Shown piece by piece: positions 17,129 through 25,859 of a DNA stretch of 64,000 nt. Made by a program: the position numbers and the translations under genes. Location of the stretch: assembly GCF_030519475.1 (NCBI RefSeq), contig NZ_JAUMKD010000006.1, positions 124,001-188,000 on the forward strand. Reading direction: 5' to 3'. The DNA comes from Micromonospora sp. C28SCA-DRY-2 (lineage in GTDB: Bacteria > Actinomycetota > Actinomycetes > Mycobacteriales > Micromonosporaceae). Below the pieces are notes generated by a model. That model saw only the letters and a list, made by a program, of their open reading frames with translations, was not told the origin of the DNA and did not search any database. How positions within the stretch are numbered: the first letter of the stretch is position 1; every line of letters begins with the position of its first letter.

Positions 17129-17730
17129 GCATAGACAAGCGCGACCGCCGGGACGTGACCGGCGGCGGGCAGCGCGCACCGCGGTCGGGGGGCCGGACCG
17201 CGGCGGAGCGGGCCACGCGCGTCGGGACCGGCGCTCCGGTCAAGGAGCGGGTGAACCGGCTGGGGGAGACTCGCGCCCGGGGGGCGCGCGAGTTCCCGAC
17301 CCAGGGCAGCGCCGCGCTGCGGCCGGCGGAGCGGGGCACCGCCACGGCGGCCCGTCCGCCGCGGCTGCGGGTGGCGCCGCCGCCGCCGGTGCGGGTGCCG
17401 CGGGCGCCGTTCGCGGCGCTGATCGTGGTGCTGGTGGTCGGTGGGGTGCTCGGCATCCTGCTGGTCAACACGAAGATCAACGAGAACGCGTTCCGGCTGG
17501 AGCGGCTGCAGCAGCAGCAGGCCCAGCTCGACCTGGAGCAGCAGCAGCTGAAGAAGCAGATCGCCGACGCGGAGGCGCCGGGCAACCTGGAGGCCGCGGC
17601 CAAGGGCCTCGGCCTGGTCGAGGCGGGCGAGCCGGCGTACATCCGGCTGCCGGACGGCCAGCTGATCGGCGTGCCGCAGCCGGCCGACGGCGAGCCGTCG
17701 ATCACCAGCCAGCAGGGCTCGGGGGGCTAG
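17125..17730 (+). CDS. FtsL-like division protein
   Basis: The 201-residue bitopic protein is placed where FtsL lies in dcw clusters. A basic, Gly/Pro-rich cytoplasmic tail of about 92 residues precedes a single membrane helix at about 95-114 (FAALIVVLVVGGVLGILLVN). A Leu/Gln-rich coiled coil follows at about 117-150 (RLERLQQQQAQLDLEQQQL), then a short periplasmic-type tail. FtsL bridges FtsQ/DivIC with FtsI and FtsW in the divisome. Sequence identity to model FtsL cannot be judged by eye, so the call relies on topology and position. ATG 17125 overlaps the rsmH stop. Confidence 0.82.
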   Translation: MSIDKRDRRDVTGGGQRAPRSGGRTAAERATRVGTGAPVKERVNRLGETRARGAREFPTQGSAALRPAERGTATAARPPRLRVAPPPPVRVPRAPFAALIVVLVVGGVLGILLVNTKINENAFRLERLQQQQAQLDLEQQQLKKQIADAEAPGNLEAAAKGLGLVEAGEPAYIRLPDGQLIGVPQPADGEPSITSQQGSGG

Positions 17731-17734
17731 GACG

Positions 17735-19945
17735 GTGCCCCCGAGATCGGACGAACCGCGCCGGGACGCCACGGGCTCCCGGCGCGGCTCGTCGCGTGCC
17801 AGCGGTGGCCGGGGCACCGACCGTACGGCCGAGCCGGGCGTCGGCGGCATCTCCGACGCCCGGGCGTACACCCCCCGGGGGCGCACCATCCGGGAAGGGG
17901 CGGCCCGGGCCGACCGCGAGGAGCGGACCGGCCGCCCGGAGCAGCGGCGCACCCCGCGCAGCACCCGTTCCGGCGACCCGTTCCGGCCCGCGCTCCAGGT
18001 GCTCGACGGCGGCCGGACCGGGGCCACCCGGGCGGGCCGGCGGGACGCGACCGGCGGCCGGGCCGGCGTCGTCCGCACCGTCACGCCGCGCGCACCGCGC
18101 GAGCCCTTCGACGACGAGCCACCGGCGGCGCCGCGCCGCCGGGCCACCCCGCGCCGGCCGGACCGGGCAGCCGTCCGGCGTCCGTCGCGCAAGCCGCGCC
18201 GCCCGCCGAAGCTGGCCGACCCGGGCCGCCGGCTGCGGCTGGGCACCGTGCTGACCCTGGCGCTCTTCGCCACCATCGGCATCCGGCTGGTCTACCTGCA
18301 GGCCGTGGAGACCCCGGCGTACGCGGGCGGCGGCGTCGCCGACCGCACCCGTACGGTCACCCTGCCCGCGCCCCGGGGCGCGATCTACGACCGGGACGGC
18401 GCCGAGCTGGCGCACAGCGTGGAAGCCCGCTACGTCTACGCCGACCCGACCCAGATCAAGGATCCGCAGGCCACCGCGAAGGCGCTCTCGCCGCTGCTCG
18501 GCATCCCCGCCTCGGAGCTGGCCGGGCGGATGGCCCCGCGCAAGCGCCCGGACGGGGTCTGGTCGCAGTTCGAGTACCTGGCCCGCGGGGTCGAGATCGA
18601 GCGGGCCCGGCGGATCATGGACCTGAAGCTGCCCGGCATCAACACCCACCGCGACGAGCGGCGCGAGGTGCCCGGCGGCGACCTGGCCGCCAACCTGATC
18701 GGTTTCACCAGCGAGGACATGAACGGCCTGGAGGGGCTGGAGGCCCGCTACGACGACCTGCTGCACGGCGAGGACGGCAAGCGGGTCTACGAGGTCGGCC
18801 TGGGTGACCTGGCCGCCCCGATCCCCGGCGGCTACAGCCGCACCACCCCGCCCAAGCCGGGCAGTTCGCTCCAGCTCACCATCGACCGTGACCTCCAGTT
18901 CAAGGTGCAGCGGATCCTCAGCGAGGCGATGGCGCAGAGCAAGGGCAGCACCGGCGCCGCCGTGGTGATCGAGGTGGCCACCGGGGAGGTGCTGGCCCAG
19001 GCCAGCCACCCGACCTACAACGCCGCGAAGCCCCTGCCCAGCGACCCGGCCGACCGGGAGGACGCGGCCACCAGCTTCGTGGTGGACCCGGGCTCGGTGC
19101 ACAAGGCGATCACCTTCGGCGCGGCGTTGCAGGAGGGGGTGATCACCCCGGACACCACGCTGCCGATCGCGAACAGCATCAAGAAGGGCGACACCTGGTT
19201 CTCCGACACCCACCCGGCGAACGGGCGGCGGATGACCCTGCCCGGGATGATGGCGTACTCGTCGAACGTCGGGACCATCGAGATCGCCGAGAAGCTCGGC
19301 CGGGAGCGGCTGATCGACTACCAGCGCCGGTTCGGGCTCGGCCAGGCCACCGGGGTGGGCATGCCCGGCGAGGCCACCGGCCGGCTGCTGCCCGCCGACG
19401 AGTGGAGCGAGTCGTCGCACGGGTCGGTGCCGATCGGGCACAGCGTGGACGCCACGCCGCTGCAGATGGCCGCCGCGTACGCGGCCATCGCCAACAACGG
19501 CACCTACGTCCAGCCGCACCTGATCAAGGAGGTGATCGGGCCGGACGGCAAGCGCACGCCCGGCAAGGCGCCGGTCACCCGGTCGGTGCTCAGCCCGGAG
19601 AACGCGGCCGCGCTGCGCACCATCCTGGAGGCGGTGACCACCGTCGACGGCGCCACCGGCACGGCGGCGGCGATCCCGGGTTACCGGGTCGCCGGCAAGA
19701 CCGGCACCGGCTGGCGGCTGGTCGACGGGGAGAAGCAGCCCGGCGAGGTGGCCTCGTTCATCGGGATGGCCCCGGCCGAGCAGCCCCGGTACGTGATAGC
19801 GGTCTTCGCGCACACCCCGGCCGGCGGGGGCGGCGACATCGCCGCCCCGGCGTTCCGCGAGATGATGCAGTTCACCCTGCACCACTACCGGGTGCCGCCG
19901 TCCGCCGCCGGCAAGGCGCCGAAGTTCACGGTCTATCCCCGCTGA
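17735..19945 (+). CDS. ftsI: Septal peptidoglycan transpeptidase FtsI (PBP3)
   Basis: The 736-residue class B penicillin-binding protein cross-links septal peptidoglycan. Active-site motifs are S454-x-x-K457 (DPGSVHKAIT), S509-S-N511 (YSSNVG) and KTGTG near residue 655. The dimerisation domain begins after the single membrane helix at about 170-188. The cytoplasmic N-terminus of about 165 residues is unusually long and rich in Arg, Gly and Pro, so it may contact cytosolic division proteins. GTG 17735 is four bases after the preceding stop. Works with FtsW, encoded downstream. Confidence 0.96.
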   Translation: MPPRSDEPRRDATGSRRGSSRASGGRGTDRTAEPGVGGISDARAYTPRGRTIREGAARADREERTGRPEQRRTPRSTRSGDPFRPALQVLDGGRTGATRAGRRDATGGRAGVVRTVTPRAPREPFDDEPPAAPRRRATPRRPDRAAVRRPSRKPRRPPKLADPGRRLRLGTVLTLALFATIGIRLVYLQAVETPAYAGGGVADRTRTVTLPAPRGAIYDRDGAELAHSVEARYVYADPTQIKDPQATAKALSPLLGIPASELAGRMAPRKRPDGVWSQFEYLARGVEIERARRIMDLKLPGINTHRDERREVPGGDLAANLIGFTSEDMNGLEGLEARYDDLLHGEDGKRVYEVGLGDLAAPIPGGYSRTTPPKPGSSLQLTIDRDLQFKVQRILSEAMAQSKGSTGAAVVIEVATGEVLAQASHPTYNAAKPLPSDPADREDAATSFVVDPGSVHKAITFGAALQEGVITPDTTLPIANSIKKGDTWFSDTHPANGRRMTLPGMMAYSSNVGTIEIAEKLGRERLIDYQRRFGLGQATGVGMPGEATGRLLPADEWSESSHGSVPIGHSVDATPLQMAAAYAAIANNGTYVQPHLIKEVIGPDGKRTPGKAPVTRSVLSPENAAALRTILEAVTTVDGATGTAAAIPGYRVAGKTGTGWRLVDGEKQPGEVASFIGMAPAEQPRYVIAVFAHTPAGGGGDIAAPAFREMMQFTLHHYRVPPSAAGKAPKFTVYPR

Positions 19946-20022
19946 CCAGGCATGGCGGGACATCATCGGTGAGTGCGGACGAACCACCGGGGCGGCTGTG
20001 CGGCCGGAACCGGACGACCGGG

Positions 20023-20028
20023 TAGGGT
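20023..20028 (+). promoter_or_regulatory. -10 box of an internal promoter for murE
   Basis: TAGGGT lies eight bases before GTG 20037 in the 91-nt ftsI-murE gap, consistent with a leaderless murE transcript starting inside the dcw cluster. Consensus and spacing only. Confidence 0.45.
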
Positions 20029-20036
20029 CTGACGCC

Positions 20037-21557
20037 GTGCCCGGCAATCCTCGCCCCCGTACCGTGATCGGCACCCGGCTCGGCGATCTCGCCGCCCGGC
20101 TGGCCGTGGAACCTCCGGCCGACACCGCCGATCCCGTGGTGACCGGCATCACCCACGCCAGCCAGGAGGTCCGCCCCGGCGACCTGTACGCGGCGCTGCC
20201 CGGCGCCCGCCGGCACGGCGCGGAGTTCACCGCCGCCGCGGCGGCGGCCGGGGCGGTGGCCGTGCTGACCGACCCGGCGGGCGCGCCCGCGGCGGCCGAG
20301 GCCGGCCTGCCCGCGCTGGTGGTGCCCGACCCGCGGGCCGCGCTCGGCGCCCTGGCCTCCGCGGTCTACGGCGACCCGACCGAGGGGCTGACCGTGATCG
20401 GGGTGACCGGCACCGCCGGCAAGACCTCCACCGCCTACCTGGTCGAGTCCGGGCTGCGCGCCGCCGGCCAAACCACCGGCCTCATCGGCACCGTGGAGAC
20501 CCGCCTCGGCGACCTGCGGATCGACAGCGTGCGCACCACGCCGGAGGCCACCGACCTGCACGCCATGCTGGCCGCCGCCCGCGAGCGCGGGGTCACCGCG
20601 GTGGTCATGGAGGTGTCCAGCCACGCGCTGGCCATGGGCCGGGTCGGCGGGGTGCGGTTCACCGTCGGCGGCTACACCAACTTCGGCTCCGACCACCTGG
20701 ACTTCCACGCCGACTCGGCGGACTACTTCGCGGCCAAGGCGCAGCTCTTCGACGGCCGGTGCGCGGTGGAGGTGCTCAACCACGACGACCCGGCGCTGCG
20801 GTCGCTGTTCAAACCGGCCACGGTGAGCTACTCCGCGGCCGGCGACACCGCCGCCACCTGGTGGGCCGACGGCATCGGCGGCGAGGGGTACGCCCAGCAC
20901 TTCACCGCGCACGGCCCGGACGGCCTGGTGCTGCCCGCCGGCGTGGCGCTGCCCGGCCGGCACAACGTCGCCAACGCCCTGCTGGCCATCGCCATGCTGG
21001 TCGCCGCCGGGGTGGACCCGGCCACCGCGGCCGCCGGGGTGGCCGCCTGCGGCGGGGTTCCCGGGCGGCTGGAACTGGTGGCCGACGGCCCCGTGCGCGG
21101 GGTGGTCGACTACGCGCACAAGGCGGACGCGATCGTGGCCGCGCTGGCCGCCCTGCGGGAGCTCAGCGCGGGCCGGCTGATCTGCGTGATCGGTGCCGGC
21201 GGCGACCGGGACCGGGGCAAGCGCCCGGTGATGGGCGCCGCCGCGGCGGAGGGAGCCGACGTGGTGCTGGTGACCGACGACAACCCGCGCACCGAGGACC
21301 CGGCGGCGATCCGCGCCGAGGTGCTCGCCGGCGCCCGGGGGGCCGGCACGGCGGCCCGGATCGAGGAGGTCGGCGACCGCCGGGCGGCGATCGACGCGGC
21401 GGTCGCGCTGGCCGAGCCGGGCGACGTGGTCGCACTGCTCGGCAAGGGCCACGAACGCGGGCAGGAGGTCGGCGGCGAGGTGCTCCCGTTCGACGACCGC
21501 ACCGAGCTGGCCGACGCGCTGCGCGCCCGGTTCGGCGACCTGGCGGGGCACCGGTGA
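20037..21557 (+). CDS. murE: UDP-MurNAc-L-Ala-D-Glu:meso-DAP ligase MurE
   Basis: The 506-residue Mur ligase adds the third amino acid to the peptidoglycan stem. The ATP loop is GVTGTAGKTSTAYL. The DNPR motif at 415-418 (VLVTDDNPRTEDP) is the meso-diaminopimelate recognition signature, so DAP rather than lysine is the expected substrate. The carbamylated Lys region is HLDFHADSADYFAAKAQLF. GTG 20037 was chosen because a -10 box lies just upstream and the N-terminus then fits the family; an in-frame ATG at 19998 is less likely. GTGA overlap with murF. Cytoplasmic. Confidence 0.95.
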   Translation: MPGNPRPRTVIGTRLGDLAARLAVEPPADTADPVVTGITHASQEVRPGDLYAALPGARRHGAEFTAAAAAAGAVAVLTDPAGAPAAAEAGLPALVVPDPRAALGALASAVYGDPTEGLTVIGVTGTAGKTSTAYLVESGLRAAGQTTGLIGTVETRLGDLRIDSVRTTPEATDLHAMLAAARERGVTAVVMEVSSHALAMGRVGGVRFTVGGYTNFGSDHLDFHADSADYFAAKAQLFDGRCAVEVLNHDDPALRSLFKPATVSYSAAGDTAATWWADGIGGEGYAQHFTAHGPDGLVLPAGVALPGRHNVANALLAIAMLVAAGVDPATAAAGVAACGGVPGRLELVADGPVRGVVDYAHKADAIVAALAALRELSAGRLICVIGAGGDRDRGKRPVMGAAAAEGADVVLVTDDNPRTEDPAAIRAEVLAGARGAGTAARIEEVGDRRAAIDAAVALAEPGDVVALLGKGHERGQEVGGEVLPFDDRTELADALRARFGDLAGHR

Positions 21558-23014
21558 TCCCGCTCAGCCTGGCCGAGGTCGCCTCGGCGGTCGACGGCCG
21601 GCTGGTGGCCGCCGACCCGGACGTCCGGGTGACCGGACCGGTCGAGTTCGACTCGCGCAAGGTGTCCGCCGGCGCGCTCTTCGTCGCCTTCCCCGGCGAG
21701 AAGGTGGACGGGCACGACTACGCCGCGGCGGCGGTCGAGGCCGGCGCGGTGGCGGTGCTCGGCACCCGGGAGGTGCCGGGCGTGCCGATGGTGCTGGTCG
21801 GCGACGCGCTCGCCGCGATGGGCCGGCTGGCCCGCGCGGTGGTGGACCGGCTGCCCGGGCTCACCGTTGTCGGGTTGACCGGTTCGTCCGGCAAGACCAC
21901 CACCAAGGACCTGATCGCCCAGCTCGCCGCGCGGCTCGGCCCGACGGTCGCCCCGCCCGGCTCGTTCAACAACGAGCTGGGGCACCCGTACACGGCGTTG
22001 CAGGCCGGGCCGGAGACCCGCTACCTGGTGATGGAGAAGGGCGCCCGCGGGGTGGGGCACGTGCGCTACCTGTGCGACGTGGTGCCGCCGCGGATCTCCG
22101 TGGTGCTCAACGTCGGCGTGGCGCACATCGGCGAGTTCGGCTCCCGGGAGACCATCGCGCTGGCCAAGGGGGAACTGGTCGAGGCGCTGCCGGCGGACGG
22201 GCTGGCGGTGCTCAACGCCGACGACCCGTTGGTGGACGCGATGGCGACGCGTACCGTCGCCCGGGTGGTCCGGTACGGCGAGGCGGCGGACGCGGACATC
22301 CGGGCCGTCGACGTGACGCTGGACGAGCGCGGCCGGCCGGCGTACACCCTGGTGACCCCGGAGGGGGACGCGCCGGTGCGGCTCGGGCTGACCGGGCGGC
22401 ACCAGGTGTCGAACACCCTGGCCGCCGCGGCGGTGGCCCGCGAGCTGGGCATGCCGCTGACCGAGCTGGCCATCGCGCTGGGCGAGCTGGGGACGGTCTC
22501 CACCCGCCGGATGGACGTCTTCGAGCGTCCCGACGGGGTGACCGTGATCGACGACTCGTACAACGCCAACCCCGCCTCGATGGCCGTCGCGCTGCGTGCG
22601 CTGGCCGGCATCGGACGGGGCCGGCGTACCCTCGCGGTGCTCGGCTACATGGCCGAGCTGGGCCCGTTCGAGCACGACGGGCACGCCGAGGTGGGCCGGC
22701 TCGCTGCCGAGCTGGGCGTGGACCGGGTGCTCGTGGTGGGTGAGCCGGCCGCGCCGATCCACGAGGGCGCGACATCGGTAAGTGACTGGGGAGGAGAGTC
22801 GGTGCTGCTCACCGATCAGGCGGCGGCCGTCGAGGTGCTGCGGAGCGAGCTACGGCCGGGCGACGTCGTCCTGGTGAAGGGCTCCCGGTACCGCACCTGG
22901 GAGGTGGCCGACGCGCTGCGCGCGGACGCCGGGAACCCTACCGGGGAGAGCGCCGGGAGCGCGAGGAGTGAGCTTGCGAGCCCCGCAGTCGTGACCGAGG
23001 GTGGCACCGCATGA
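21554..23014 (+). CDS. murF: UDP-MurNAc-tripeptide:D-Ala-D-Ala ligase MurF
   Basis: The 486-residue ligase completes the UDP-MurNAc pentapeptide. The ATP loop is GLTGSSGKTTTKDL and the substrate motif is APPGSFNNELGHPYTAL; the C-terminal domain contains VIDDSYNANPASM. GTG 21554 overlaps the murE stop, and the stop overlaps mraY (ATGA). The last 18 or so residues (SARSELASPAVV and neighbours) are extra relative to normal MurF and are encoded by a short repeat also found near hisB, so the original stop was probably lost or moved when that repeat arrived. Confidence 0.95.
   Translation: MIPLSLAEVASAVDGRLVAADPDVRVTGPVEFDSRKVSAGALFVAFPGEKVDGHDYAAAAVEAGAVAVLGTREVPGVPMVLVGDALAAMGRLARAVVDRLPGLTVVGLTGSSGKTTTKDLIAQLAARLGPTVAPPGSFNNELGHPYTALQAGPETRYLVMEKGARGVGHVRYLCDVVPPRISVVLNVGVAHIGEFGSRETIALAKGELVEALPADGLAVLNADDPLVDAMATRTVARVVRYGEAADADIRAVDVTLDERGRPAYTLVTPEGDAPVRLGLTGRHQVSNTLAAAAVARELGMPLTELAIALGELGTVSTRRMDVFERPDGVTVIDDSYNANPASMAVALRALAGIGRGRRTLAVLGYMAELGPFEHDGHAEVGRLAAELGVDRVLVVGEPAAPIHEGATSVSDWGGESVLLTDQAAAVEVLRSELRPGDVVLVKGSRYRTWEVADALRADAGNPTGESAGSARSELASPAVVTEGGTA
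22957..23000 (+). repeat. Junction repeat copy 1, in-frame in the murF tail
   Basis: The sequence GAGCGCGAGGAGTGAGC at its 5' end and CCCCGCAGTCGTGACCGAGG at its 3' end align with the tandem copies after hisB (GAGCGCGAGGAACGCAGC and TCCCGCAGTCGCGAACG). Here it is translated as the extra C-terminus of MurF. Confidence 0.6.
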
Positions 23015-24135
23015 GGGCGGTGATCGTCGCCGTCGGGGTCGCCTTCCTGATCTCGCTGTTCTGCACCCCGATCGCGATCAAGGTGTTCACCCGGCTCAAG
23101 GCCGGCCAGCCGATCCGGGCCGAGGGCCCGGCCATGCACCAGGGCAAGAAGGGCACGCCGACGATGGGCGGCGTGGTCTTCATCCTGGCCACTGTCATCG
23201 CGTACGTGGCCGGGCACCTCGCCCTGACCACCCTGCCGGACCAGCAGATCGCCCAGGTCGAGCCGACCATCACCGCGCTGGTGCTGCTGGGGCTGATGGT
23301 GTTCTCCGGCGCGGTCGGCTTCATCGACGACTTCCTGAAGGTGCGCAAGCGGCACAGCGGCGGGTTGAACAAGCGCGGCAAGCTGCTCGGCCAGATCCTG
23401 GTCGGCGCGGTCTTCGGGGTGGTGGCGCTCTACTTCCCGAGCACCATGACCGACGCCTCCGGCGCGGTGACCAACACCGAGACCGTCGGCAGCACCACGC
23501 TCAGCTTCATCCGGGACATCCCGGCGCTGGACGTCACCAAGGTCGGCGCGGTGGTCATCTTCATCTTCGTGGTGATGGCCGCGACCAACGGGGTGAACCT
23601 CACCGACGGTCTCGACGGCCTGGCCACCGGCGCCTCGGTGATGGTCCTCGCGGCGTACGCGTTGATCGCGTTCTGGCAGTACCGGCACTGGTGCGCCGAC
23701 CCGAACTACACCCAGGACTACTGCTACACGGTCCGCGACCCGCTGGAGATCGCACTGATCGCCGGCGCCGCCGCCGGGGCCTGCGTGGGCTTCCTGTGGT
23801 GGAACACCTCACCGGCGCGGATCTTCATGGGCGACACCGGCGCGCTCGGCCTCGGCGGGCTGATCGCCGGCATGGCGATGTCCACCCGGACGATCCTGCT
23901 GCTGCCGATCATCGGCGGGCTCTTCGTCATCATCACGATGTCGGTGGTCATCCAGATCATCTCGTTCCGCACCACCGGCAAGCGGGTGTTCCGGATGTCG
24001 CCGTTGCAGCACCACTTCGAGCTCGCCGGCTGGAGCGAGGTCAACATCGTGGTGCGCTTCTGGATCATCGCCGGCATCGGCGTGGCCATCGCCCTCGGCC
24101 TCTTCTACAGCGAGTTCCTCGCCGCCGTCACCTGA
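23011..24135 (+). CDS. mraY: Phospho-MurNAc-pentapeptide transferase MraY
   Basis: The 374-residue polytopic enzyme transfers phospho-MurNAc-pentapeptide to undecaprenyl phosphate, making lipid I. About ten membrane helices are visible. Conserved loops are KKGTPTMGG, the acidic FIDDFLKVRKR, TDGLDGLATG, FMGDTGALGLGG and the MraY-specific PLQHHFELAGWSE. ATG 23011 overlaps the murF stop. Next in order would normally be murD, but only 125 nt with an inverted repeat follow before ftsW. Confidence 0.97.
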   Translation: MRAVIVAVGVAFLISLFCTPIAIKVFTRLKAGQPIRAEGPAMHQGKKGTPTMGGVVFILATVIAYVAGHLALTTLPDQQIAQVEPTITALVLLGLMVFSGAVGFIDDFLKVRKRHSGGLNKRGKLLGQILVGAVFGVVALYFPSTMTDASGAVTNTETVGSTTLSFIRDIPALDVTKVGAVVIFIFVVMAATNGVNLTDGLDGLATGASVMVLAAYALIAFWQYRHWCADPNYTQDYCYTVRDPLEIALIAGAAAGACVGFLWWNTSPARIFMGDTGALGLGGLIAGMAMSTRTILLLPIIGGLFVIITMSVVIQIISFRTTGKRVFRMSPLQHHFELAGWSEVNIVVRFWIIAGIGVAIALGLFYSEFLAAVT

Positions 24136-24144
24136 TCGGTTCCC

Positions 24145-24218
24145 GCCGATCTTGCACTTTCAGCCCGTGGAATGCCCGGTTCTGCGGCCTTCGCCCGGGC
24201 GCCAAGTGCAAGATCGGC
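24145..24218. repeat. Perfect 15-bp inverted repeat in place of murD
   Basis: GCCGATCTTGCACTT (24145-24159) is perfectly inverted at 24204-24218, with a 44-nt GC-rich loop. It fills most of the 125-nt mraY-ftsW gap. Its size and form suggest a REP- or MITE-like dispersed element. I recall similar palindromes in other Micromonospora genomes, but could not check. It could also act as a terminator for mraY. Confidence 0.7.
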
Positions 24219-24260
24219 GAGAGGAGGGGGTGCCGACACGCCGACCGGGCGGTTGCGGGG

Positions 24261-25859
24261 GTGGTGGCCCCCGAGAACCGCGATGATGTCGGGGTGGGGG
24301 AGGCGCGAGGAACCGAGGGCACGGCCGGAACCAGGACGCGGACGGCGGCGGGCGGGACGCGTACCGCCGAGGCGGCCGGGACGCCGCGCGGGCCGGACGA
24401 GCCGGGCGGGCCGGCGGCGCTGCGCGGACTGGACGCCGCCGGCGGGCTGGCCGCGCTGCGTGGCCTGCTGGACCGGCCGCTGGCCTCGTACTACCTGCTG
24501 CTCTCCAGCGCCGGGCTGCTGCTGCTGATCGGCCTGACCATGGTCTTCTCGGCCACCAGCGTCAAGGACTACGCCGAGAACGGCAACGCCTCCGCCTCGC
24601 TCACCAAGCAGGCGATCTTCGCGGTGATCGGCATCGGCGCCTTCTGGGCCTGCCAGCGGCTGCCGGCGACCACCTACCGGTCGCTGGGCCGGCCGCTGCT
24701 CTTCACCGCCATCGGGCTGCTGCTGGTGCTCAACCTGCTGCTCGCCTACGCCCGGCTGACCGGCCAGGACTCCGCCCGGATCGGCCCGATCGAGGCCCGG
24801 CTGCTCTGGCTGTTCATCGGCGGCGTCCAGGTGCAGCCCTCCGAGCTGGCCAAGTTCGCCCTGGTGCTGTGGGGCGCGCACGTGATCGCCCGCAAGGGCG
24901 CCGCGCTGGGCTGGTGGCGGGAGCTGGCCACCCCGCTCTTCCCGGTGGTCGGGCTGCTCTTCGTGCTGGTCGGCTACAACGACCTGGGCACCATGCTCTG
25001 CCTGCTGGCGCTGGTGATCGGCCTGCTCTGGGCGGCCGGGGTCCGGCTGCGGGTGTTCGGCGCGCTGTCGGTGTTCGGGCTGATCGGCGTGGGCCTGCTG
25101 ATCGCGGTCGCCTCACTCGGCGCCGGCTCCGGCGAGCGGGGCGAGGAGAACTACCGGTTCGCCCGGCTGATGTCCTTCTTCAACCCGCCCGCCCCGGAGG
25201 ACTGCAAGCTGGAGGGCTGCTACCAGATCTTCCAGGGGCGGCTGGCCATCGAGCACGGCGGCTGGTTCGGCGTCGGGCTCGGCAAGAGCAGCCTGAAGTG
25301 GAACTGGCTGCCGGAGGCGCACAACGACTTCGTCTTCGCGATCATCGCCGAGGAACTCGGCGTGGTCGGCTGCGCGGTGGTGCTCACCCTGTTCGCCGTG
25401 CTGGCGTACACCGGGCTGCGCATCGCCCGCCGGGTGGACGACCCGTTCCGCCGGCTCGCGGCCACCGCGGTGACCACCTGGCTGGTCAGCCAGGCGGTGA
25501 TCAACGTGGGTGGCGTGGTCGGGCTGCTGCCGATCACCGGCCTGCCGCTGCCGTTCATCTCCGACGGCGGCAGCGCCCTGGTCGTCACGCTCGCCGCGGT
25601 CGGCATGCTGGCGTCCTTCGCCCGGGCGGAACCCGACGCGGCCAGAGCACTGCATGCCCGTCCGCCGGCCCGATGGGTCCGACTAGTCTGGGCCCCGTTG
25701 CCACCGCTTCCCGCGCGGCGCCGCCGGACGGCGACGCCGCCGGCCGCCCGAGGGTCCGTGCCCCGGGCGCGGGAGCGGCGGCAGGACGACCAGGCCGCAC
25801 CGCGCGGCGTCCGGGCGACCCGGACCCGCGGCCGGTCGGCGGACGAGAGGAGACGCTGA
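24261..25859 (+). CDS. ftsW: Septal peptidoglycan glycosyltransferase FtsW
   Basis: The SEDS-family polymerase of about 532 residues makes glycan strands from lipid II together with FtsI. About ten membrane helices run from LASYYLLLSSAGLLLLIGLTMVFSA to LVVTLAAVGMLASF. SEDS signatures are VQPSELAKFALVLW, the acidic EAHNDFVFAIIAEELG and LLPITGLPLPFISDGGSALV. The start is uncertain: GTG 24261 or 24264 fits best, and GTG 24294 is possible. The N-terminal 65 and C-terminal 70 residues are low-complexity and Arg-rich. One-base overlap with murG (TGATG). Confidence 0.93.
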   Translation: MVAPENRDDVGVGEARGTEGTAGTRTRTAAGGTRTAEAAGTPRGPDEPGGPAALRGLDAAGGLAALRGLLDRPLASYYLLLSSAGLLLLIGLTMVFSATSVKDYAENGNASASLTKQAIFAVIGIGAFWACQRLPATTYRSLGRPLLFTAIGLLLVLNLLLAYARLTGQDSARIGPIEARLLWLFIGGVQVQPSELAKFALVLWGAHVIARKGAALGWWRELATPLFPVVGLLFVLVGYNDLGTMLCLLALVIGLLWAAGVRLRVFGALSVFGLIGVGLLIAVASLGAGSGERGEENYRFARLMSFFNPPAPEDCKLEGCYQIFQGRLAIEHGGWFGVGLGKSSLKWNWLPEAHNDFVFAIIAEELGVVGCAVVLTLFAVLAYTGLRIARRVDDPFRRLAATAVTTWLVSQAVINVGGVVGLLPITGLPLPFISDGGSALVVTLAAVGMLASFARAEPDAARALHARPPARWVRLVWAPLPPLPARRRRTATPPAARGSVPRARERRQDDQAAPRGVRATRTRGRSADERRR

